In this document: positions 37,147 to 42,539 of the stretch, in pieces
Layout: each line of letters opens with the position of its first letter
Position numbering within the stretch: position 1 is the stretch's first letter
DNA from: Skermania sp. ID1734
GTDB lineage: Bacteria; Actinomycetota; Actinomycetes; Mycobacteriales; Mycobacteriaceae
NCBI RefSeq assembly: GCF_007489285.1
Contig: NZ_VLIY01000027.1
Span: 1-42,539 of the forward strand
Reading direction: 5' to 3'
Length of the DNA stretch: 42,539 nucleotides
Notes under the pieces: generated by a model
Database searches by the model: none
What the model was told of the DNA's origin: nothing
The model's input: only the letters and a program-made list of their open reading frames with translations
Program-made: the position numbers and the translations under genes

Positions 37147-39138
37147 CTAGTTCTTCACCTGGTACGCATGGAACCGCATGGTGAACCGCCCGCGGCCGTG
37201 GGTCATGGACCGCAGCGCCACCGCATAGTCGAGCATGTCGCTGTGCGGCACCACGGCCACAACCGTCGCCGACCCCTCCCCGGCGACCTCGGTGCCTTCG
37301 ATCTGGCCGCGTCGGCGGCCCAGGTCAGCGAGCACGTCGCCCTGCAGTGAGCTTGGTACGGTGACTTCGACGTGCATCACGGGTTCGAGCACGGTGGTGC
37401 CCACCTTCTCGATCGCCTCGCGCAGCGCCAGCGCGCCGGCCATTTTGAAACTGTGCTCGTCCGAGTCGACCGAGTGATGCTTCCCGTCGACAACGGTCGC
37501 GCGCAGGTCCACCAACGGAAAGCCGTTCTTGCCGCCGCGCACCATTGACTCCGCGATGCCCTTGCCGACGGCCGGCACGAGCGACTTCGGGATCACACCG
37601 CCCTTGGTTTCATCGGCGAACTCGAAGCCGCTGTCGCGGGGGAGCGGTTCGAACCGCACGACGGCCACCCCGAACTGGCCGTGTCCGCCGCTTTGTTTCT
37701 TGTGCCGGCCCTCGGTCTCGACGGGCGCGACCAGCGCCTCCCGATAGGCGACGCGCACCGGTTCCGTGCCGACCGTGACGCCGTAGCGGCGCTTCACCTT
37801 GGCGAGCGCGACCTGCACATGCACGTCGCCATTGCCTTGCAGCAGTCGCTGGTGAGTCTCCTCGTCGCGGGTTACGCGCAGCGACGGATCGTCGCGCACC
37901 AGTTCGCTCAGTGCGGTGGCGAGCTTGTCTTCGTCGCTGGTGCTCTGGGCGACGACGGCCAGGCCGAACACCGGTTGCGGATATTCGACCGGCGTGATGA
38001 TTACCGACGAGCCGACGGCGGCGAGCGTGTCACCGGTGGCGACATCGCTGAGCTTGATGGCGCCGATAATGTCGCCCGCGACTGCAGCGTCGATAGGTGT
38101 TGTCTTGGAACCGAAGACCCGCAGGAGGTTATGCATGCGTTCTTTCGCGCCGGTGCGCTGGTTGACCAGCGTGTCATCGGTCCGCACTGTTCCAGACAGC
38201 ACCTTGAGCAAGGCCAGCTGGCCGACGTATTCGTCGGTCTGCGTCTTGAAGACGTAGGCAAGCGGCTCGCCGTCGAGCGGAGTCGAGGCAAGCTCGGCCG
38301 GTGAGGGAGCTACGTGAACGATGAACTCGAGTAGCCGGTCCACGGCGATGGATTCGGTGGCCGACCCGCACAGCACCGGCCATAGCGACCCGGTGCTGAA
38401 GCCGGTGTGCAGCGCATGCTCGAGTTCGGCGGGCGCAATCGTTTCGCCGTCGAGGTAGCGGGTGAGCAGATCGTCCTCCAACTCGACGACGTCCTCGACG
38501 AGGTGCTCGTGTTCAGCGTGCTCGCGGTCGGCGAGATCGGCGGGCACCTCCTCGCTCTCGACCGCGGTACCGGTCTCGTAGAGAAAGACATGTTCGGTGA
38601 GCAAGTCGGCGACGCCGCTGAACCCGCCCGCTTCACCGACCGGCAACTCGACCGGTTCCACCCCGGCGCCGAAGTGGTCGCGAATGTCGGCAAGCACTGT
38701 GTCGAAGGACGCGTGTTCCTTGTCCATCTTGTTGATGAAGATCAGCCTCGGCAGGCCGCGTTCGGCCGCCGCCGCCCACAGCAGTTCGTCATTGACCTGC
38801 AGACCGGCCACGCCGTCGACCACGAACACCACCAGATCCGCCACCTGCAGCGCGGCCAGCGCGTCACTGATGAAGTCGGCATATCCCGGCGTGTCCAGCA
38901 GGTTGATGTGGTAGCCGTTCCAGGTGAACGACGCAAGCGCGACGGTCAGTGACTGGTTGCGTTCGCGCTCTTCCGGCTGATTGCACAACACGGTGTTGGC
39001 GTTCTCGACGCGTCCCGGCCGATTGATGACGCCGCTGCGAAACAGCATGGCCTCGGCTAGTTGGGTTTTGCCATTGCCCTGGTGACCAACCAGCGCAACG
39101 TTGCGGATCAGGCTGGCATCGGCGGCTGGATTCGTCAC
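37147..39138 (-). CDS. fusA2: Elongation factor G-like GTPase (EF-G2)
   Basis: A 663-residue translational-GTPase paralogue like Rv0120c. GTPase motifs are G1 GHQGNGKTQ, G3 LLDTPGYADF and G4 FINKMDKEHA. The switch I region reads ERERNQSLTVALASF where canonical EF-G has RGITI, so the invariant Gly is lost. The C-terminal EF-G domains IV and V are present (GGKNGFPLVDLRATVVDG, then VPSSLQGDVLADLGRRRGQ). The M. smegmatis EFG2 was reported to bind guanine nucleotides but not show ribosome-stimulated GTPase activity, so the function is unresolved. GTG 39138 follows the TetR stop by 43 nt on the same strand, suggesting co-transcription. It ends at a shared hairpin. Confidence 0.9.
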   Translation of the reverse strand: MTNPAADASLIRNVALVGHQGNGKTQLAEAMLFRSGVINRPGRVENANTVLCNQPEERERNQSLTVALASFTWNGYHINLLDTPGYADFISDALAALQVADLVVFVVDGVAGLQVNDELLWAAAAERGLPRLIFINKMDKEHASFDTVLADIRDHFGAGVEPVELPVGEAGGFSGVADLLTEHVFLYETGTAVESEEVPADLADREHAEHEHLVEDVVELEDDLLTRYLDGETIAPAELEHALHTGFSTGSLWPVLCGSATESIAVDRLLEFIVHVAPSPAELASTPLDGEPLAYVFKTQTDEYVGQLALLKVLSGTVRTDDTLVNQRTGAKERMHNLLRVFGSKTTPIDAAVAGDIIGAIKLSDVATGDTLAAVGSSVIITPVEYPQPVFGLAVVAQSTSDEDKLATALSELVRDDPSLRVTRDEETHQRLLQGNGDVHVQVALAKVKRRYGVTVGTEPVRVAYREALVAPVETEGRHKKQSGGHGQFGVAVVRFEPLPRDSGFEFADETKGGVIPKSLVPAVGKGIAESMVRGGKNGFPLVDLRATVVDGKHHSVDSDEHSFKMAGALALREAIEKVGTTVLEPVMHVEVTVPSSLQGDVLADLGRRRGQIEGTEVAGEGSATVVAVVPHSDMLDYAVALRSMTHGRGRFTMRFHAYQVKN

Positions 39139-39181
39139 GATGACTGTGCCTTTCGCTGTTCGTAATGGAGTTGGAGTTCAG

Positions 39182-39868
39182 CTAGTGCGTGCGTGATTCC
39201 TTCTCGGCCACGAGGAGATAGGCCACCATCAGCCGCTTCAGTTCGGCGACGGCATCGGCGTGGCTCTGCCCGTCCTGTACCGAAAAGTTCAGCATCGAGT
39301 AGACGACGTGGACGAGCACGTCGGCCATCATCTTGCGTTTGGCCCGTGGTGTGCGCGGCGTGAGCGGCCGCAGCATTCGCGCCACCACCTCGGCGAATTC
39401 CTTTTCGTGAATCGCGCCGGTGGCCCGGGTGGACGGCGTGGATTGCATCGCTAACCAGACCTCGCGCCGGGACGGGTCCGATACCCACAAGTTGGCGAGG
39501 TGGTCGACGAATTTGTTCATGTACCGCAGCCAATCCAACGACGGCACTTCACCGTTGAAGTCGGCGAGTTCCTGCGAAACCGCGACCAGGTCTTGCCGGT
39601 TCAGCTCACACACGATCACATACTTGTTCGCGAAGAACTGGTACAGCGTGCCGATCGGCACTTCCGCGCGAGCGGCGACTTCTTCGCAGGTGAACGACTC
39701 GAAACCCACCTCGACCAGCAGTTCGCGGGAGGCAGCCAGGAGCGCATCGAACTTTCGCTTGCTGCGTTCCTGCGTCGGACGGCGGCGCGGCATCAGCTCT
39801 TGTGGATCGTCCTGCATTTCGAGCGCGGGATCCGCCCGGCGGCGTTGTGCACTCGTCGAGGAAGTCAC
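39182..39868 (-). CDS. TetR/AcrR-family transcriptional regulator
   Basis: A 228-residue protein. The N-terminal helix-turn-helix spans about residues 30-76 (FDALLAASRELLVEVGFES, then EEVAARAEVPIGTLYQFFAN). The C-terminal half is a helical ligand/dimer domain without a recognisable specificity. GTG 39868 is 7 nt after a minus-strand -10 box TAACCT (39881-39876), so it is likely leaderless; the frame continues upstream but crosses the divergent promoter. It is divergent from the membrane protein gene at 40016 and 43 nt upstream of EF-G2, so both are candidate targets. Confidence 0.92.
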   Translation of the reverse strand: MTSSTSAQRRRADPALEMQDDPQELMPRRRPTQERSKRKFDALLAASRELLVEVGFESFTCEEVAARAEVPIGTLYQFFANKYVIVCELNRQDLVAVSQELADFNGEVPSLDWLRYMNKFVDHLANLWVSDPSRREVWLAMQSTPSTRATGAIHEKEFAEVVARMLRPLTPRTPRAKRKMMADVLVHVVYSMLNFSVQDGQSHADAVAELKRLMVAYLLVAEKESRTH

Positions 39869-39875
39869 GAATCCC

Positions 39876-39881
39876 AGGTTA
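39876..39881 (-). promoter_or_regulatory. -10 box candidate of the TetR gene
   Basis: On the minus strand TAACCT is followed by 7 nt (GGGATTC) and then GTG 39868. Leaderless-type spacing; no Shine-Dalgarno sequence. Confidence 0.45.
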
Positions 39882-40015
39882 TCCGGAATTTGGCGTAAAA
39901 CTTGCCGGAGATGGCTATTTCGCCCCCGTGACCAATCCGTCATCAGGCATGCTCCGAATTGATACGGGAACCGTCGAACGATGTGATGCGGAACTCTCGT
40001 CGGGAAGGTGATCGC

Positions 40016-41212
40016 GTGGGCACAGTCGGAGTTTCGACCGAGCGCGGTGCCGTGCGCACCGTGGTGCTTCGGGCCGACAACGCGTCGGATGCCGATTCCG
40101 GGATCGTCCGGATCGGTGAGAAGGAATCGGCCAATGACGACAGGCTGACCACTGCGGCGGCCATCGCGGCCGCGCTCGACGACCTTGAAGCCGACTCCGA
40201 CAGCGAAATTCAGGGCGCAGCGGTGGTCTACCGGGATGCCGCAGAGCGGCGCGCGATCGTGTCGCAACTGGCACACGGGAAGTGGAGCGCGTCGTCGCTG
40301 GTCTCGGTGCGCGCCGCGCACCTGGCGGCGGTACAGCAGATCCGCAGCTTGAAGGGCTTCGGTCCGCTGTTGGTGTATGACATCGTGCCCGGGTTCAAGG
40401 CGTTCTCGGTGCTCGATGCCGCCCACAGCCGAATCCTGGCGTCCGACGCGATTTCGGGCAGTGGGATCGACGCGAAGGACGTGGGGGAGTCGGTCAATCG
40501 TGCATTGAGTTTGGTGGAGTCGGCCGACGTCGTACCCGACGCGGTAGTGCTCGTCGGCTCGCTTGCCGAGTCGGAAGTTGTTCGCAAGGCACTCGAGCTC
40601 GGATTTTCCGTTCCGGTGGTGCAGGCGCCCGAGTCGGCGGTCGCTACCGCGCGGGGTGCCGCGTTGCTCGCGGCGCGGGAGCTACCTGAGGCCGAGGAGA
40701 GCGCGGCCGCGGCGGCACCGACGGGGAAGCGGCGACTGCTGATCGCAGCGGCAGCCGTTCTCGCGGCCGGCGCGGCCGGGATCACTGCGCTGGTGCTGAC
40801 CGCCGGATCTGGATCAGACGAACCGACATCGCCGATGGTGAGCGCCGGGCCGAGCCCGGCCGCGCGTCCGTTGGCCCCCCGCGTGTCTGTCGCGCCACCG
40901 CCTATCGAGGCGCCGCCGCCCCCGGCACCCGCCGCACCTGTCTATACGCGGGATTACGTGCCGCAATGGCAACCGCCACCACCGCGAATCAGGACTCCGG
41001 CCGAGACTCCGGACCAGATCACCACGACACTGCCGTCTCCACCACCTCCGCCCCCGCCACCGCCGCCCACGACGACGACACTAGGACCGCCGGGGCCGAA
41101 TCTGCTGTTCCCCGGTGAGGCACCGCCGCCGCCCGCCAGCGACGGCGCCGCGCTACAGAAGTGGTGGAACCACCACATCGAGTTGAAGGAAAGGTGGTTG
41201 TCGGGCCACTGA
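40016..41212 (+). CDS. Membrane-anchored protein with Hsp70/actin-like (ASKHA) fold and Pro-rich tail
   Basis: A 398-residue protein I cannot name. Residues 3-20 (TVGVSTERGAVRTVVLRA) resemble a phosphate-1 strand pair and 117-135 (PLLVYDIVPGFKAFSVLD) a phosphate-2 motif. Residues 172-219 (PDAVVLVGSLAESEVV, then APESAVATARGAALLAA) look like the DnaK adenosine motif. Usual catalytic Asp/Gly residues are weak, so ATP binding may be lost. A membrane helix spans 239-264. Residues 270-380 are Pro/Ala/Thr-rich with a run of ten prolines and then TTTT. It ends in a Trp-rich cap (QKWWNHHIEL). It may belong with mycobacterial DUF7159 proteins. GTG 40016 has GGAAGG 8 nt upstream. It is divergent from the TetR gene. 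Confidence 0.8.
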   Translation: MGTVGVSTERGAVRTVVLRADNASDADSGIVRIGEKESANDDRLTTAAAIAAALDDLEADSDSEIQGAAVVYRDAAERRAIVSQLAHGKWSASSLVSVRAAHLAAVQQIRSLKGFGPLLVYDIVPGFKAFSVLDAAHSRILASDAISGSGIDAKDVGESVNRALSLVESADVVPDAVVLVGSLAESEVVRKALELGFSVPVVQAPESAVATARGAALLAARELPEAEESAAAAAPTGKRRLLIAAAAVLAAGAAGITALVLTAGSGSDEPTSPMVSAGPSPAARPLAPRVSVAPPPIEAPPPPAPAAPVYTRDYVPQWQPPPPRIRTPAETPDQITTTLPSPPPPPPPPPPTTTTLGPPGPNLLFPGEAPPPPASDGAALQKWWNHHIELKERWLSGH

Positions 41213-41388
41213 GCTGCGATGCTCACTCGGCCGCCACCGCTGTGCTGATTGTCGGTTCTGGCCGAGCTCCGCTCCTCGCGCATTCGCGCTGCGATGCTCA
41301 CTCGGCCGCCACCGCTGTGCTGACTGTCGGTTCTGGCCGAGCTCCGCTCCTCGCGCATTCGCGCTGCGATGCTCGCTCGGCCGCCACC
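41213..41388. repeat. 75-bp tandem repeat, 2.35 copies
   Basis: Unit 1 is 41213-41287, unit 2 is 41288-41362 and a partial third copy is 41363-41388. Units 1 and 2 differ at one seen position (GCTGATTG against GCTGACTG) and the partial copy has one change (CTCAC to CTCGC). The array begins 1 nt after the stop of the membrane protein gene (41212). It ends 1 nt before the bcp stop codon on the other strand. The unit is 25 codons long. Confidence 0.93.
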
Positions 41389-41389
41389 T

Positions 41390-41863
41390 TTAGACCGCCA
41401 GATCCCTCCGCAGCTTGGCGACGTGACCGGTGCCGCGGACGTTGTACTGCGCCACGGCGATCTTGCCGTCTTCGTCGACGAGGAAGGTCGAGCGGATGAC
41501 GCCGGTTACCTTCTTGCCGTACATCATCTTCTCGCCGAAGGCGCCCCAGGCTTCGAGCGTGGTGCGCTCTGGATCGGAGAGCAGCGGGAAGGTCAGCTGC
41601 TCGGCATCCCGGAACTTCGCAAGCTTGGCCGGCTTGTCCGGCGAAATGCCGATGACGTCGATGCCGGCGCCGTTGAGCTCGGCAAGGTTGTCGCGGAAAT
41701 CGCACGCCTCTTTGGTGCAACCCGGCGTGCTCGCCGCGGGGTAGAAGTACACAACGACCTTGCGTCCGCGATAGTCGTGCAGCGAGACGTCGTTGCCGTC
41801 GGCGTCGGGCAAAGTGAAATCTGGTGCCGGATCCCCGGGGGCAAGCCTGTTGTTCGTGGTCAC
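41390..41863 (-). CDS. bcp: Thioredoxin-dependent thiol peroxidase (Bcp/PrxQ)
   Basis: A 157-residue peroxiredoxin Q, equal in length to M. tuberculosis Bcp. It reduces hydrogen and lipid peroxides with thioredoxin. Peroxidatic and resolving cysteines are five residues apart in ASTPGCTKEACDFRD, the atypical 2-Cys layout. The N-terminal RLAPGDPAPDFTLPDADG and the later MYGKKVTGVIRSTFLVDEDG are typical. GTG 41863 gives the family start; the frame upstream overlaps the divergent DUF3618 gene. The gap to that gene is 61 nt. Its stop codon abuts the 75-bp repeats. Confidence 0.96.
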   Translation of the reverse strand: MTTNNRLAPGDPAPDFTLPDADGNDVSLHDYRGRKVVVYFYPAASTPGCTKEACDFRDNLAELNGAGIDVIGISPDKPAKLAKFRDAEQLTFPLLSDPERTTLEAWGAFGEKMMYGKKVTGVIRSTFLVDEDGKIAVAQYNVRGTGHVAKLRRDLAV

Positions 41864-41924
41864 AACGGCCACGCTACCGGTACTGTCAGGGCGCAGAGGC
41901 GAACAGCACAGCAACGGAGGACTC

Positions 41925-42146
41925 GTGGCAAAGGACACCGAGAGCATCGAGCGCGAGATCGAGGCCGCGCGCAATCAGCTGGCCAACACCCTGGATGAGC
42001 TCAGCGTGCGGGCCAACCCCAAACGGATTGCGGAGAGCGCCAAGGCGACCATCGCGGCCAAGCTGCAAGAGCCCAAGGTGAAGTACAGCCTGATCGGCGG
42101 CGGTGTCCTGGTGGCGGTGCTCGTCGTGGTGAAGATCGTGCGCTGA
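41925..42146 (+). CDS. DUF3618 small membrane protein (Rv2520c-like)
   Basis: A 73-residue protein. A charged amphipathic helix with the DUF3618 pattern (ESIEREIEAARNQLANTLDE) precedes one C-terminal membrane segment (about 54-71, YSLIGGGVLVAVLVVVKIV). The role of the family is unknown. GTG 41925 has CGGAGG 4 nt upstream. It is divergent from bcp, as in M. tuberculosis. A strong intrinsic terminator follows. Confidence 0.92.
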   Translation: MAKDTESIEREIEAARNQLANTLDELSVRANPKRIAESAKATIAAKLQEPKVKYSLIGGGVLVAVLVVVKIVR

Positions 42147-42160
42147 GCTCGCTCTTCACG

Positions 42161-42188
42161 GCCCCGGTCTGGTGACCGGGGCTTTTTT
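42161..42188 (+). terminator. Rho-independent terminator after DUF3618 gene
   Basis: GCCCCGGT (42161-42168) and ACCGGGGC (42175-42182) form an 8-bp GC stem with a 6-nt loop, followed by six T (42183-42188). It is the only classical hairpin-plus-T-tract terminator I found in the window. Confidence 0.93.
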
Positions 42189-42242
42189 GCGGGTGGGGAA
42201 TGCACTGGTGGTCCGTTCATGGAGGTGATCGCGCGGGAATCG

Positions 42243-42539
42243 GGCTGTTGCAAAATCGAACTTCTGCTTTGCGGCCTGTCGGGGCGGGTTTGACCTGGGG
42301 TTTCCTGGAGAATGTGTTGATGGCCAAGGGATATCGCCGGGTTGATCGGGATCAGCAGTTTCTGCTGCCGCAGGACATGCGCGATTGGTTGCCGGTGTCG
42401 GATCCGGTGTGGCTGGTCATCGGGGTGGTCGAGGGCTTGGACACCAGACGGTTGCATGCCAAGCGCCGTACCGGTGGTGCCGGGCGGGCGGGCTATGACC
42501 CGGACATGATGTTGACACTGCTGATCTGGGCGTGGGCGC
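42243..42539 (+). mobile_element. IS1182-like insertion sequence, left end (truncated by window)
   Basis: GGCTGTTGCAAAATCGAAC at about 42242-42260 has the look of an IS1182-type terminal repeat and precedes a transposase start. The right end is outside the window, so the inverted repeats and target duplication cannot be checked. The left boundary is an estimate. Confidence 0.6.
42320..42539 (+). CDS. IS1182-family transposase, N-terminal part
   Basis: The open frame starts at ATG 42320 with GGAG (42307-42310) upstream and runs off the window end after 73 codons. The encoded QQFLLPQDMRDWLPVSDPVW and GRAGYDPDMMLTLLIWAW are typical of the N-terminal DUF772 region of IS1182 transposases, before the DDE catalytic domain. 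An in-frame GTG at 42314 is an alternative start. It is on the same strand as the DUF3618 gene, insulated from it by the terminator. Confidence 0.85.
   Translation, partial: MAKGYRRVDRDQQFLLPQDMRDWLPVSDPVWLVIGVVEGLDTRRLHAKRRTGGAGRAGYDPDMMLTLLIWAWA

Noticed and set aside
40954-41358. Minus-strand frame encoding the 75-bp repeat as a 25-residue peptide repeat
   Set aside because: No ribosome site, and most of it is antisense to the Pro-rich tail of the membrane protein; the repeat is better treated as non-coding DNA.

Overview
The window is a chromosome segment from a GC-rich actinomycete of the order Mycobacteriales. Nocardia or a close relative is the best guess. It carries a NucS mismatch endonuclease, a GlgE glycogen/alpha-glucan pathway, the CysO-CysM-Mec cysteine system, a single-chain bacterial FAS-I followed by acpS, and many GTG starts. 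Gene order follows M. tuberculosis in two blocks. The first is the rRNA operon end and then, by my reading of homologies, counterparts of Rv1320c to Rv1343c. The second is fas-acpS ... bcp-Rv2520 (counterparts of Rv2524c, Rv2523c, Rv2521, Rv2520c). The blocks are far apart in M. tuberculosis and meet here at a tRNA-Leu plus HNH endonuclease gene. All assignments come from reading the sequence and remembered family features; no database search was run.

Layout. 1-0.7 kb: 3' end of 23S rRNA, 5S rRNA and a perfect bidirectional hairpin. 0.75-3.3 kb: membrane adenylate cyclase (minus), nucS and a small zinc-ribbon-like protein. 3.4-4.9 kb: DivIVA-like coiled-coil protein and methylmalonyl-CoA epimerase (minus). 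4.9-7.5 kb: thiolase, a DUF3817 membrane protein and a thioredoxin-TPR protein. 7.5-14.4 kb: glgE-glgB (minus, overlapping) divergent from glgP. 14.5-14.6 kb: a long inverted repeat and a 7 x 15 bp tandem repeat. 14.6-18.6 kb: pncB-pncA-dinG on the minus strand. 18.7-25.6 kb: clpS, DUF2017, a DmpA-type peptidase, mec-cysO-cysM, rhomboid, an Rv1339-type phosphodiesterase, rph and rdgB. 25.6-27.0 kb (minus): DUF3817, LprD-like protein, tRNA-Leu(UAG) and an AT-richer HNH gene. 27.4-37.1 kb: fas-acpS. 37.1-39.9 kb (minus): TetR regulator and EF-G-like GTPase. 40.0-41.2 kb: a membrane-anchored protein with what looks like a degenerate Hsp70/actin-type fold. 41.2-41.4 kb: 75-bp tandem repeats. 41.4-42.2 kb: bcp and a DUF3618 protein. 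42.2 kb to the end: left end of an IS1182-like element.

Functionally most of the window is core metabolism. It covers storage and capsular glucan (GlgE, GlgB, GlgP), NAD salvage (PncB, PncA), cysteine made from O-phosphoserine and a sulfur-carrier protein (CysO, CysM, Mec), de novo fatty-acid synthesis and its activation (Fas, AcpS), cAMP synthesis and hydrolysis (cyclase and Rv1339-type enzyme), and nucleotide and nucleic-acid quality control (NucS, RdgB, Rph, DinG).

The observations most worth following are: the CysO homologue ending Gly-Gly-Ala-Ser instead of Gly-Gly; the membrane-anchored ASKHA-like protein; a 12-bp palindrome lying between back-to-back -10 boxes of the epimerase and thiolase genes; paired CATGAGG inverted repeats upstream of fas; the synteny junction at the tRNA/HNH pair; and two short tandem-repeat arrays placed at gene 3' ends.
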